Shown here: positions 16,672 to 26,400 of the stretch, piece after piece
How positions within the stretch are numbered: the first letter of the stretch is position 1
Layout: each line of letters starts with the position of its first letter
Origin: an uncultured Bacteroidales bacterium
GTDB lineage: Bacteria > Bacteroidota > Bacteroidia > Bacteroidales > Bacteroidaceae
DNA: 40,523 nt
NCBI GenBank assembly: GCA_902798685.1
Contig: CADBXO010000022.1
Location: 1 to 40,523, forward strand
Direction: 5' to 3'
Program-made: the position numbers and the translations under genes
The notes under the pieces: generated by a model
What the model was told of the DNA's origin: nothing
The model's database searches: none
What the model saw: only the letters and a program-made list of their open reading frames with translations

Positions 16672-18030
16672 TTATTCATTTCCGGCAGCGGGAATACCCT
16701 CTTCCTTACCCAGAACCTTGTCCAGGTCTGCCTTGGCTGCCAGGTAGTTATAAATTGACTGGCTGTAAGTAAGCTTTGCCTGGGTAAGCTGTACCTCACT
16801 GTTGTTGAGTTCCAGTATTGTACCCTTACCAATCTCATAGCGTTTGCTTGCTATCTCGCGCCCCTTCTCGGCCTGCTCAATAGCCTCACGGTTGCTGGCC
16901 ACCTGCTCGGCATTGGCCTTCATGTTGTCCACGTAACTGCGAACCTGCATACCCAACTGTTTCTCGGTGTAGTCAATGTTCTGGCTCAGCTGGCTTATCT
17001 GCAACTTAGTGCTGCGCAGTTTGGTGAAGTTACCCATACGGAAGATAGGTACTGAAAGAGACAGCACTATCGATGAGCTCTTGGCCCATGTATATTCTCC
17101 AACGTTCCAGTTGTCGTTGTAAAGAGACTGGAAAGAGTATGTTCCTGCCAAAGCAAGTGTGGGAAGGAAATTCATCTTCTGAACTCTGAGAGTCTGGTTG
17201 AGCATAGTCTCATTGTTCTTGAGTTGACGCATGTTCGTATTGTTCTCAAGCGAGTAGTCTGCTGCTGTAAGTGACTCAACATAAAGCCGGTCCTCATAAT
17301 CCTCCAGACTGCCCTCGACAACGATCTCCGTCTCGGGATCCATTCCCATTAGGATCATAAGCTGCAGTTTGGCCAATGTCACGGCGTTGCGGGCCTGGAT
17401 AACGGTTGGATTGAGTGAACGCAACTGCACCTCGGCGCTTATCTTGTCATATTCACTGGTTCCACCCAGTTCATAAAGTGACTTGACCACATTGAAGTTC
17501 TTCTCGGCCTGCTCCAGGCTCTTGCACAGCACGTCATAACTGTCCTGCGCCAGGATAACCTGATAATAGGCCTTGGTAACCTGGTTTACCAGATCCAGCT
17601 TTGAACTGCGGCTCTGCTCAACGGCATTGTCCAGATCACTTTTGGTAAGGTTCATCGTGGCATATACCGTAGGAGCGAACAGAGGCAGGCTCACCTGGAT
17701 CTGACCGTTCCATGTACTGGTATTATCCTGACCCATCTTGAACTCCATTCCGTTCAGTTTCATCACGGCTGCCAAGACTGTGTATTGTATGGTACCGCTG
17801 AAATCGGCACTGGGCAGCAAGGCCTGCCAGGCCTCATCCTTGCTGATTTTCTTAACCTCAATCTGTTGCTCGGCCACCTTGATGGTGGGGTTCTCACTCA
17901 AGGCAATCTTCAGGGCATCGTCAAGCGTGAGTTTCAGTGCACCGCCTGTCTCCTGGGCATTGACGGCAACCGCAAACAATGCAGCTGCAACCAGGAATCC
18001 TGCCCTCCTTAAAAAATCTCTCTTCATCAT
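16672..18030 (-). CDS. TolC-family outer membrane efflux protein
   Basis: The 452-residue protein has a cleavable signal peptide ending near AVNAQ (about residue 26). Two tandem TolC-type repeats of about 200 residues follow, each with long amphipathic helices (LKLTLDDALKIALSENPTI at the start; GREIASKRYEIGKGTILELNNSEVQLTQAKL in the second). Such proteins form trimeric channels that span the outer membrane and periplasm. The ATG overlaps the tetR stop (ATGA), so translation is coupled to the repressor. Another ATG follows directly, so the start is uncertain by one codon. Confidence 0.94.
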   Translation of the reverse strand: MMKRDFLRRAGFLVAAALFAVAVNAQETGGALKLTLDDALKIALSENPTIKVAEQQIEVKKISKDEAWQALLPSADFSGTIQYTVLAAVMKLNGMEFKMGQDNTSTWNGQIQVSLPLFAPTVYATMNLTKSDLDNAVEQSRSSKLDLVNQVTKAYYQVILAQDSYDVLCKSLEQAEKNFNVVKSLYELGGTSEYDKISAEVQLRSLNPTVIQARNAVTLAKLQLMILMGMDPETEIVVEGSLEDYEDRLYVESLTAADYSLENNTNMRQLKNNETMLNQTLRVQKMNFLPTLALAGTYSFQSLYNDNWNVGEYTWAKSSSIVLSLSVPIFRMGNFTKLRSTKLQISQLSQNIDYTEKQLGMQVRSYVDNMKANAEQVASNREAIEQAEKGREIASKRYEIGKGTILELNNSEVQLTQAKLTYSQSIYNYLAAKADLDKVLGKEEGIPAAGNE

Positions 18031-18653
18031 CTATTGTTTGATTTATACCTATACTTTTCAAGCATTGCCATACCCTTGGGTGCGGCAATTCCGCGCAGCA
18101 GCACAACCATGGTACCGTTTATGAGTTGCTCATAATCATAAGTACCCTTACGTGCCTCCTCTCCGACTACCCTTCCTATGGCGTTGAACGCCATCATCTC
18201 GACATCCATATTCAGGTCATCGCGGAACACGCCCTGCTTAACCCCCAGTTCCATGAAACGGCGGATATTGCCTTTCATATCCTCCATGTATTCACAGAAC
18301 AGTTTCTTAAGGTGCGGATACTTGTCCATATCGCTGAACCTGTTGTGATCCGTTTCACGTGATTCCCTGATTATCACCTCAAGATACTTCAGGAAAACCG
18401 TCAGCACATCATCCTCACCGCTCATCTCGGCCTCCATAAGTTGGCTTATGTGACCCATATGATTCTTAAGGCACTCTATCAGGAGCGCCTCCTTGCTTGA
18501 GAATATTTCATACAGGGTACGTTTGGAGACAGACAGTTTCTGAGCCACGTCATCCATGCGCATGGTTAGATTACCGTCATGAAGCAGTATCTCTGTAGCG
18601 GTATCTATCGCCTTAATGCGGATTTCCTCTCTGTTTGTGGGGTTGATTATCAT
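18027..18653 (-). CDS. TetR/AcrR-family transcriptional regulator of the efflux operon
   Basis: The protein from the ATG at 18653 has 208 residues. An upstream ATG at 18692 is in frame but lies within the promoter/-7 region, so it is rejected. The N-terminus has the TetR helix-turn-helix: TEILLHDGNLTMRMDDVAQKLSVSKRTLYEIFSSKEALL. The C-terminal two thirds form the all-helical ligand-binding domain, which varies between members. It is the first gene of tetR-tolC-MFP-RND-PII. A palindromic operator lies just upstream of its own -7 box, so autorepression and control of the whole operon are likely, released by a pump substrate. The inducer is unknown. Confidence 0.92.
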   Translation of the reverse strand: MIINPTNREEIRIKAIDTATEILLHDGNLTMRMDDVAQKLSVSKRTLYEIFSSKEALLIECLKNHMGHISQLMEAEMSGEDDVLTVFLKYLEVIIRESRETDHNRFSDMDKYPHLKKLFCEYMEDMKGNIRRFMELGVKQGVFRDDLNMDVEMMAFNAIGRVVGEEARKGTYDYEQLINGTMVVLLRGIAAPKGMAMLEKYRYKSNNR

Positions 18654-18681
18654 CCTCGTCAAGTCCTCTCTTTTCGGACCG

Positions 18682-18689
18682 CAAAGATA
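18682..18689 (-). promoter_or_regulatory. -7 box of the tetR-efflux operon
   Basis: The minus strand reads TATCTTTG, a full match to TAnnTTTG, 28 bases before the chosen tetR start. The -33 region is occupied by the palindrome at 18694-18720. Confidence 0.65.
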
Positions 18690-18693
18690 CAAG

Positions 18694-18720
18694 AAAACTC
18701 CACGCGGTGCGCAGAGTTTT
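18694..18720. promoter_or_regulatory. Palindromic operator for the TetR-family repressor
   Basis: This 27-bp dyad has outer half-sites AAAACTC/GAGTTTT and inner CGC/GCG, following the form AAAACTCnnCGCnnnGCGnnGAGTTTT. Ten of twelve paired positions match on each side. It sits four bases upstream of the -7 box of the operon, over the expected -33 contact, so a bound repressor would block RNA polymerase. Confidence 0.75.
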
Positions 18721-18726
18721 CCGACG

Positions 18727-18749
18727 AAAACGGCTTATTTAGCCATTTT
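18727..18749 (-). terminator. Candidate terminator after the lipoprotein genes
   Basis: On the minus strand, AAAATGGCT and AGCCGTTTT pair over 9 bp (one G-U) around a 5-base loop and end in TTTT. It lies between the stop of the 498-residue lipoprotein gene and the efflux operator, separating the two operons. Confidence 0.5.
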
Positions 18750-18765
18750 TAGCACTTTATCACTC

Positions 18766-20262
18766 TCATCTTCCGCCAACCGGGTATTCGGCTCTATAAA
18801 TAGTAAAGCCGTTCCTGACAGCTTCGCCCGATACATAATCGTAGTCGTTGTAATCCCAAATTAAACCCTCGGTGGCAAAGAAGGTCGCATTAGAGACATC
18901 ACCCTTGACCTTCAAGAGGGAACCGACCGCCATTCGGACCACACCTTTAATGTCTCCCTCAACAATCACCTGAGCGCCCGGCTGAAGACTCACATTACCA
19001 TCGATGTCACCCTTAATGGTCAGAGTGCTGCCATCTGCTATGGTGATAGGAAGTTCACCGGCATTCAGGATTGCAACTCCGTCGGGATTATTGATAATGC
19101 TATACTCTGAAAAAATCTTGGAAGAGACAGCCGTATGGTTGCTGACGCCGCCCACCAGCTTAATCTGTCCGTCCAGACGCGCATCGAACAGATGCACATT
19201 CAGCACAGTGTAGCCCTCGATATCGGCCGCACCGCCATTGTAAACAGCAACATCACCCATATGTCCCAAACGGTACTTGCCGTTTTCAGGAGTATACACA
19301 GTAACCGGACTGTGATATAGAGTCTGCACCAGCAACGGCTGTTTCTGCATCACCAGGTTCTGCGTGTATGAACTACCCCCAAACTTATTCAGATTAACCG
19401 TCCAACTGGCCTTGTAAGTATCCCATGTCGTGCTGTCAATAGCCGTAAGCGTGAACACATCGGACGTCTGCCCATAAGTTTCCTCAGGACAGTAATTTAT
19501 TGACGCATAAAGTTTTGAGCCCTCAATCGGCCCCATTCTCAGTTTTTCTCTTTTAATGGCAGACATCCTATACTCACGCACCAGGCCATCCAACTCGGTG
19601 GACAAAACAGCACTCTGGACCTTTATGCCCTCGACCGGAGTTGTTCCGTCCTCATCGACGAACTGCATATCAATCTCCAGTCCCGAGTCATTCGGCCACA
19701 GTTTCACAGTGTCCTGCATCACTATCTCATCGCCCTCCTTCAGGCGAGGATGCAACAGGTAAGTACTGGCATGTCGGCTTTCAATCATCTTCTTGGCCGA
19801 TCCGTCCTGCTTGGTGTAATCGCAGTACAAGCCCTCCAATCCCTTGGAACTCTGGCTCCAGCCATACAGAAGCCTAAACTCAAAGTGTCCGTCAACATTG
19901 CGGCGCTCGGGAGTGAGCACAATCTCATCCTGAGTATTATCCTCACGGTAGAATGTCACATCGCCCACAAGAGTACATGACAGACTGTCGGCCGATATGT
20001 TCGTCTGCTCGAGCACCTGCATCTTGCCGTATTTATCGCACGCCATAATATTCCCAGCATCATTGATCAGATACACCTCACGGCCGTCGCCGAACCTTAT
20101 GCCCGACTCGGGGTTCTTAATCAGTGCAGGAATTGAAACGTGAACTATAAGAGCACCGTCATAAGTATACTGGCTCTCTCTTTTTGGTTCAATGATATCA
20201 TCACTATTGCAGGAAGCCAACGCAAAACCTGCCATCAGCAGACAAAACAAGGTCTTTTTCAT
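18766..20262 (-). CDS. Lipoprotein of unknown function with repetitive C-terminal beta region
   Basis: The 498-residue product starts with a lipoprotein signal (FALASC, Cys18) and a short linker NSDDIIEP. No family is recognised with confidence. The middle is strand-rich with few motifs. The C-terminal 100 residues contain a short-period pattern of glycine and beta residues (IADGSTLTIKGDIDGNVSL, then PGAQVIVEGDIKGVV and GSLLKVKGDV). This resembles a short beta-helix or beta-roll. It follows the FISUMP-like lipoprotein gene by 15 bases and is probably co-transcribed. Surface or outer-membrane location is inferred from the signal. Confidence 0.7.
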   Translation of the reverse strand: MKKTLFCLLMAGFALASCNSDDIIEPKRESQYTYDGALIVHVSIPALIKNPESGIRFGDGREVYLINDAGNIMACDKYGKMQVLEQTNISADSLSCTLVGDVTFYREDNTQDEIVLTPERRNVDGHFEFRLLYGWSQSSKGLEGLYCDYTKQDGSAKKMIESRHASTYLLHPRLKEGDEIVMQDTVKLWPNDSGLEIDMQFVDEDGTTPVEGIKVQSAVLSTELDGLVREYRMSAIKREKLRMGPIEGSKLYASINYCPEETYGQTSDVFTLTAIDSTTWDTYKASWTVNLNKFGGSSYTQNLVMQKQPLLVQTLYHSPVTVYTPENGKYRLGHMGDVAVYNGGAADIEGYTVLNVHLFDARLDGQIKLVGGVSNHTAVSSKIFSEYSIINNPDGVAILNAGELPITIADGSTLTIKGDIDGNVSLQPGAQVIVEGDIKGVVRMAVGSLLKVKGDVSNATFFATEGLIWDYNDYDYVSGEAVRNGFTIYRAEYPVGGR

Positions 20263-20277
20263 ATTTGCAATAAAAAA

Positions 20278-21639
20278 CTAAGGTCTGAAAACGGGACGGA
20301 TGTTTACGCATTCACTTCTCTCTCCTACGCTCAATCCGTCGCTACTATTACTGCCTAACATATAAGCAATGCCATAATCATAGTTTATAAGACGAAGGGT
20401 TCTTGACCAGATGTATGCATTAGGCCAATCAAAATATCTGCCTCCTCCGTAATACCCTCCAATAGGAAGATAGATGTAATTGCCATTAATTTTGCTGACA
20501 ACCTTCAGTACCTGTTTCCCATTGATTGTCACCCGAGTAAAGTGATCGCTGTTTTCCCATAAATCCGCTATATCCTGCTGATCCGGCATATGCCAGGGAC
20601 CTCCCCATTTTACTGCCGCCACGTCATCGGCAGGATCGAGAGTGGTTTTTCCGTCAGTGTCAGTATATTTGGAGTATGTAGGTCTGTTGTTTATGAAATC
20701 TATGGTTTCAACCCTAACGCCGTTTATTGTCAACTCCTCGGTCTCTCCCCAACAATAGTAACCTCCCGGCTCTTCCGGGGAAACTGCGTCAACATTGCAG
20801 AACGCCCACATTACGGGAAGGCCTAAGTCCACGTACTCCATTCCGTTTTTCTTAGGCAGAGCCTCAGTCCGGACCTTGATTGTATTTCCAAAATAAAATG
20901 TTGTATCTGTTCCGGTTTTAAAACCGATACATGACCGGATGTAGTAGTCTGTAGAAGTATTCAAGGTTTTCAAATCGGTTTCATTCACTCGCGCATAAGA
21001 TTTGTACTCTATTACCTGAACCCCGTCAGAGAATAAACTGTCATCCGAGATCCAGACGGAATAAACGCTATTGTCAAATCCGTATTCCACCACCTCCATA
21101 GTGTACGAAATGCTCATAGGAGCCGTCTTAGTTATAGAAACCGATGCGTATTCATCAACATCAAACGGTGTTTGACTGACAGTTACTACTTTACCGGAAC
21201 ATATTATCTCGTCCGTTTTTGTCAAATATCTGTTACCCCTCTTATCCATTTGAGACCAAGATATGGCCAACAAATGATCAACTTTTACCAAAATAGGTTT
21301 GAAATAATAAACTGAGTCCGGATACAGATCTGAAAGACGGTTCTGTGTCACATAATCAGCACTTTCGGGATGGCCGAAACTGACTTTTACGGATCTGCGG
21401 AACAAGCTGTCTGTTGAGTACTCCACTCCGCATTCATAGTAACCGAAATGATTATCATACATCTCTCTTGTAGGGCGCATCTGACTTATCAGCACCACAT
21501 CTCTGACACCATCCCTTTCAACCTTGACGAAATCAATTCCGGGTTCGTCAAACAACAACGGTTCCACTGTCTTGTCCTCTTTACACGAACTTAAGACGAG
21601 CAGACCGAGCAAACAAGAAAACAAACATTTATTCTTCAT
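20278..21639 (-). CDS. Lipoprotein with FISUMP-like C-terminal domain
   Basis: I chose the ATG at 21639 because it gives a proper lipoprotein signal (MKNKCLFSCLLGLLVLSSC, Cys19); the longer reading adds eight basic/hydrophobic residues. The protein has 453 residues. The middle resembles fibronectin-like beta modules with repeated 'YYIRSCIGFKTGTDTTFYFG' style ends. The C-terminal half has the Bacteroidales pattern MEYVDLGLPVMWAFCNVDA, then PEEPGGYYCWGE, WGGPWHMPDQQDIADLWE and a final NIRPVF. This is related to the Fib_succ_major (FISUMP) type domain found on many surface proteins. Function is unknown. Confidence 0.75.
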   Translation of the reverse strand: MKNKCLFSCLLGLLVLSSCKEDKTVEPLLFDEPGIDFVKVERDGVRDVVLISQMRPTREMYDNHFGYYECGVEYSTDSLFRRSVKVSFGHPESADYVTQNRLSDLYPDSVYYFKPILVKVDHLLAISWSQMDKRGNRYLTKTDEIICSGKVVTVSQTPFDVDEYASVSITKTAPMSISYTMEVVEYGFDNSVYSVWISDDSLFSDGVQVIEYKSYARVNETDLKTLNTSTDYYIRSCIGFKTGTDTTFYFGNTIKVRTEALPKKNGMEYVDLGLPVMWAFCNVDAVSPEEPGGYYCWGETEELTINGVRVETIDFINNRPTYSKYTDTDGKTTLDPADDVAAVKWGGPWHMPDQQDIADLWENSDHFTRVTINGKQVLKVVSKINGNYIYLPIGGYYGGGRYFDWPNAYIWSRTLRLINYDYGIAYMLGSNSSDGLSVGERSECVNIRPVFRP

Positions 21640-21688
21640 AAACCTTGAACGTATGATTATCAATGTTATTATTTATCGGCCCATTGGT

Positions 21689-22759
21689 TCAGAAAGTGTA
21701 AACCAACTGAGCGCAGAGGCCAAGATGAACCACACCTTCATATTGTTCCTTTGGCAAATCCTGTGTCACAGTCTGAGTGCCATCTGTAACTGTTACCGAT
21801 CTGATTGCACCAGCTGTATATGAGATATCGGCACCTAAGGTGAGATGTTCATTAAGGAAGTATGAGTAGTTGAAGTCAAATGTCCATCCCAGGGTGTTGC
21901 CTTTCATGAGGATGTACTTGTTATTAATGGTTTGCTTGTCATTAAACATGATCACTCCAAGGCCGAAATTGTCAGCAAACAGATGCTTACCGTTACGGCT
22001 TACCATACGGCCGCAATACATCGGTCCCAGGAAACTGATATTGACTCTCTCATCCAGGATTCCTTGCTCAGTAGTACCGTTATCATATGTCAGGGTGACT
22101 GCATCGGCCGATGTGCTATGCATGACCTGATACCTGAAACCCAGACCGGTGTCATTGCGATTCTTTAAATAGCGGATATATTCCGCTCCCACAATTGTAC
22201 CGTTCAACAGTCTCCTTATATGCTGTTGCTCAAACATATCAAGACTGGGATCGATCTTGTTAAGTCTGCGTCCGTATCCCGCATAAACACGGAAGCTGTT
22301 GTATCCGACCTTATCCAGAGGAGAGATAAATGCAACTGATGACTCCTGTGATCCTGTGTTATAGGTACTTACAACGTTTCCGTTACTGTCAATGACCTTT
22401 ATATCATCCTGATTCACTTTGGCTTGATCAGCCAAATAAAGATTGGAATTCATTACGTGGATGTCTGAACGCACGCCGGGAGAACCGAAACTGTTCACCT
22501 TTACGTACTTGGCACCCTCTGACCATGCCTTGGTGCGGGTCACCTCGGCCATCTTTTCATAATTGGCTGAACCTTTGACCTCGATGGTTCCCATCCACTG
22601 GGCATCGGCCGGAAGAGGTTCCTTATCCTGAAGCATTACCACATCCTCAATACTCGGCTGCGGATTCACTCTGCGAATAACATTTGAAGTAACCTGGGGT
22701 GAGCATGAAGACATTGCCCACACTGCAACGCAAACAAAAAAAGCACTCTGAATTTTCAT
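21689..22759 (-). CDS. Lipoprotein with outer-membrane-barrel-like C-terminus
   Basis: The start at 22759 is preferred, since it yields a clean lipoprotein signal ending AMSSC (Cys19); the upstream ATG adds 22 unlikely residues. The 356-residue protein has an N-terminal segment of about 90 residues with a compact alpha/beta pattern (LPADAQWMGTIEVKGSANYEKMAEVTRTKAWSEGAKYVKV). A strand-rich region follows with amphipathic strands (FRVYAGYGRRLN, GLGFRYQVMHS, WTFDFNYSYFLNEHLTLGADISYTAG) and a terminal ...LGLCAQLVYTF. The alternating pattern and final phenylalanine resemble a small outer membrane beta-barrel. A lipoprotein signal with a barrel is unusual. It is probably first in a three-gene operon. 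Confidence 0.65.
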   Translation of the reverse strand: MKIQSAFFVCVAVWAMSSCSPQVTSNVIRRVNPQPSIEDVVMLQDKEPLPADAQWMGTIEVKGSANYEKMAEVTRTKAWSEGAKYVKVNSFGSPGVRSDIHVMNSNLYLADQAKVNQDDIKVIDSNGNVVSTYNTGSQESSVAFISPLDKVGYNSFRVYAGYGRRLNKIDPSLDMFEQQHIRRLLNGTIVGAEYIRYLKNRNDTGLGFRYQVMHSTSADAVTLTYDNGTTEQGILDERVNISFLGPMYCGRMVSRNGKHLFADNFGLGVIMFNDKQTINNKYILMKGNTLGWTFDFNYSYFLNEHLTLGADISYTAGAIRSVTVTDGTQTVTQDLPKEQYEGVVHLGLCAQLVYTF

Positions 22760-22871
22760 TTGAAATATGATTAAAATTATTGCAGAAAAGAAACTATCAA
22801 AGCATCCCAAAAGCACTACAAACAAACAGGTCAGTAATTTTTACCATTAAAAGACAATTGTTATACATTTG

Positions 22872-22879
22872 CGAATATA
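22872..22879 (-). promoter_or_regulatory. Candidate -7 box for the lipoprotein operon
   Basis: The minus strand reads TATATTCG, one change from TAnnTTTG, about 113 bases before the chosen start at 22759. This would give a long 5' leader; no clear -33 is seen. Confidence 0.3.
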
Positions 22880-22896
22880 GTAAGTTAAATAAATAA

Positions 22897-22927
22897 AAAT
22901 GGCCCCAGCTATAAGCCAGGGCCATTT
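22897..22927 (-). terminator. Terminator of the secA operon
   Basis: AAATGGCCC and GGGCCATTT pair perfectly over 9 bp around a 13-base loop. T-rich sequence follows on the minus strand. It lies 19 bases after the stop of the small acidic protein gene. Confidence 0.75.
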
Positions 22928-22945
22928 ATTAGCATTATTTAACCG

Positions 22946-23389
22946 TTACTCGGCAAGGAGGTCCTTAAGGAAACTGTCAAGCTCCTCATCCAGCCCCTGC
23001 ATAAGACTCTGACTGAGCAGGGTGTTGTCCTCATCGAAGAGCATCAGCTCAGCAACTGTCTCGCGGTCATCGTCCACCAGAACAAATGAAAACGGTTTCC
23101 AGATGGCCAGGCTCTCAAGCGGCTCTTCTGCATCTATATCCTTGAGGATACGGCGCAGGGCCTTCTCCATTACCTGATAGAAATCCTCCTCGGGTATCTC
23201 GACCAGATCCGACAGACGGGTGCTAGCCAGATCGCGGTCATCATCACTTACTGTTACCTCACCCGTTTCACGGATGGGCATGATATGTATGTCCGTCACT
23301 ACTGACTGTTCCTGAGGACGGCGGAACTCGTTGATGACTCCGTTGAGGAGTGTCTTGATTTCCTGGAATGATGATTCGCTTAATCTCAT
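22946..23389 (-). CDS. Conserved small acidic protein downstream of secA
   Basis: Starting at the ATG at 23389 gives 147 residues. A longer in-frame reading to 23467 would overlap the end of secA and adds a basic stretch, so it is rejected. The protein is acidic and helix-rich (MRLSESSFQEIKTLLNGVINE, then YQVMEKALRRILKDIDAEEP), with a central beta segment (SFVLVDDDRETVAELMLFDED). No domain is recognised. It lies 23 bases after secA and before a terminator, so it is co-transcribed with it. Any role in export is unproven. Confidence 0.65.
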   Translation of the reverse strand: MRLSESSFQEIKTLLNGVINEFRRPQEQSVVTDIHIMPIRETGEVTVSDDDRDLASTRLSDLVEIPEEDFYQVMEKALRRILKDIDAEEPLESLAIWKPFSFVLVDDDRETVAELMLFDEDNTLLSQSLMQGLDEELDSFLKDLLAE

Positions 23390-23412
23390 AGCTGTATGGT
23401 TTTTATCTTGTT

Positions 23413-26400
23413 TTACAGACCTTGGCCGTGGCAGTTCTTGAACTTCTTGCCGCTTCCGCAAGGACATGGGTCGTTACGTCCCGGAGTCTTGTCTACGCGG
23501 ATAGGCTCACGAACCTGCTGACGGGTATCACGTCCGGCTGCTGCGCGCTGGTTAGGATCACCAAGATCGCTGTTGCGGTTCTCAGTGTACTGACGGCGCT
23601 GCTGACGGTTCTGTGCCGGTGCCTCACGAACCTGATCGGGATCGGGCTCCGGAATCTGACCGCGCATAAGGATTGATACGGTCTGGTCATTCATCTTGTT
23701 GACCATGTTGTCAAACAGGTTGACTGACTCAAGCTTGAATATGAGCAACGGGTCTTTCTGCTCGTAGCTGGCGTTCTGTACTGAATGCTTCAGTTCATCA
23801 AGCTCACGCAGGTTCTCCTTCCAGCACTCATCAATCTGGTGCAGCAGGATTGCCTTCTGGAATGATGTTACTACGCTCTTACCCTCGCTGTCGTATGCCT
23901 CCTTGAGGTTGCACGGGATCTGATATACGCGACGGCCGTCGGTGATGGGAATCAGTATGTTCTCATAACGGTCACCCTGCTCCTCGAATACCTTCTTGAT
24001 GACAGGGGTAACTATCTGAGCCATACGCTCGCACTTACGCTTGAAGGTATCCATAGCGGCATTGAAGATACGCTCTGAAACCTCGTCCTGTTTCATCTTC
24101 ATGAACTCCTCCTCTGTGAACGGGAGCTCAATGGCAAGTACGCGGAAGGCCTCCATCTGCAGGCTCTCATAGTCGGCGCAGTTCTCGGCTGCTCCTGCTG
24201 AACGGTCCCAGATCATGTTGGCTATATCCATTCCGATACGCTCACCTATCAGGGCGTGACGGCGCTTCTCATAAACTACGGTACGCTGCTTGTTCATCAC
24301 GTCATCATACTCCAGCAAGCGCTTACGGATACCAAAGTGGTTCTCCTCAACTTTCTTCTGTGCCTGCTCGATACGCTTGGTGATGAAGCTGTTCTCAATC
24401 ATCTCATCCTCCTCAAGACCCAGCTTGTCCATGAGCGGAGCAATACGGTCAGATCCGAACAGACGCATCAGGTTATCTTCAAGTGAGATGAAGAATACTG
24501 ATGAACCCGGATCGCCCTGACGTCCTGAACGACCGCGCAACTGACGGTCAACACGACGGCTCTCATGACGCTCAGTACCTACGATGGCAAGACCTCCGGC
24601 CTCACGCACCTCAGGTGACAGCTTGATATCGGTACCACGACCGGCCATGTTGGTGGCGATGGTTACGATACTCTTCTGACCTGCCTTTGCAACGATATCG
24701 GCCTCCTTCTGATGCAGTTTGGCGTTCAGAACGTTGTGCTCGATCTTACGCATGGTAAGCATACGGCTCAACTGCTCACTGATCTCGACCGATGTAGTAC
24801 CTACCAGTACAGGACGTCCGGCCTCAACCAGACGTACAATCTCCTCGATTACGGCCTTGTACTTCTCGCGTTTGGTCTTGTATATGCGGTCATTCTGATC
24901 GATACGTGCTATGGGCTTGTTGGTGGGGATTACAACCACATCCAACTTATAGATGTCCCAGAACTCACCTGCCTCAGTCTCAGCGGTACCGGTCATACCG
25001 GCCAGCTTGTGATACATACGGAAGTAGTTCTGAAGAGTGATTGTTGCGAATGTCTGGGTTGCAGCCTCGATGTTGACGCGCTCCTTGGCCTCGACAGCCT
25101 GGTGCAGTCCGTCACTCCAGCGGCGACCCTCCATGATACGGCCGGTCTGCTCATCGACAATCTTTACCTTGCCGTCCTCGGTTACGATGTAGTCAACATC
25201 GCGCTCGAACATGCAGTATGCCTTGAGCAGCTGGTTGATGGTATGTATGCGCTCGCTCTTTACGGCGTAGTTGGTAAGGAGTTCGTCCTTCTTGGCAAGA
25301 CGTTCCTCCTGACTCAGGTCCTTCTCGTTCTCAAGCTCAGACAACTGGGTTGCGATATCGGGCAGGATAAAGAAATCGGGATCCTGGTTGGTGCCGCTTA
25401 TAAGCTCTACGCCCTTGTCGGTCAGGTCTACGCTGTTGAGTTTCTCATCGATCACAAAGTACAGGGGCTCTACAGCCTCAGGCATACGCTTGTTCTGCTG
25501 CTCCATGTAGATCTCCTCGGTCTTCTGCAAACCTACCTTGATACCCGGCTCGCTGAGGAACTTGATAAGAGCCTTGTTCTTGGGCAGGGCCTTGAAACTG
25601 CGGAACAGTGAAAGGAATCCCTCGGCTACCTCATCCTGGTTCTCGGAATGTACCTTCTTACGGGCATCGGCCAGATACTGTGTAGCCAGACGCTTCTGGG
25701 CCTCGAAGAGTTGCTCTACCTGAGGACGCAGCTGTTCGAACTGCTGGTCATCACCCTTGGGTACGGGACCCGATATAATAAGAGGTGTGCGGGCATCGTC
25801 AATGAGCACCGAGTCAACCTCATCCACAATTGCATAATTATGTCCTCTCTGTACAAGTTCGCTGGGATGACCGGCCATATTGTCACGCAGGTAGTCAAAA
25901 CCGAACTCGTTGTTGGTACCGAATGTGATATCGGCACGGTATGCGTTACGACGGGCCTCTGAGTTGGGCTGATGCTTGTCGATGCAGTCAACTGACAGAC
26001 CGTGGAACATATAGAGCGGACCCATCCACTCGGCATCACGCTTAGCCAGGTAATCGTTCACTGTCACAACGTGTACGCCGTTGCCTGTCAATGCGTTAAG
26101 GAATACCGGCAGAGTAGCTACAAGAGTCTTACCTTCACCGGTAGCCATCTCGGCGATCTTACCCTTGTGCAGTACCACGCCACCGAACAGCTGAACATCA
26201 TAGTGGATCATGTTCCAAATGGTGTCGTTACCGCCGGCTACCCAGTGCTGCTGCCAGAGTGCCTTGTCACCGTCTATGACAACAAAGTCATGCTTGGCTG
26301 CCAGGTCACGGTCAAAATCCGTGGCGGTCACCTCAACCTGCGCGTTCTGTGTAAAGCGGCGGGCTGTATCCTTGATGATGGCGAATACATCCGGAAGGAC

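Noticed and set aside
18654-18692. Extended N-terminus of the TetR-family regulator
   Set aside because: The upstream ATG lies inside the -7 promoter region, so it would not be in the transcript; the ATG at 18653 places the helix-turn-helix at the usual distance from the start.
24712-25611. 299-residue open frame on the plus strand, antisense to secA, and a similar 284-residue one at 26002-26856
   Set aside because: Both lie opposite secA, whose motifs are complete. Composition and lack of recognisable domains fit shadow frames created by the codon bias of secA.
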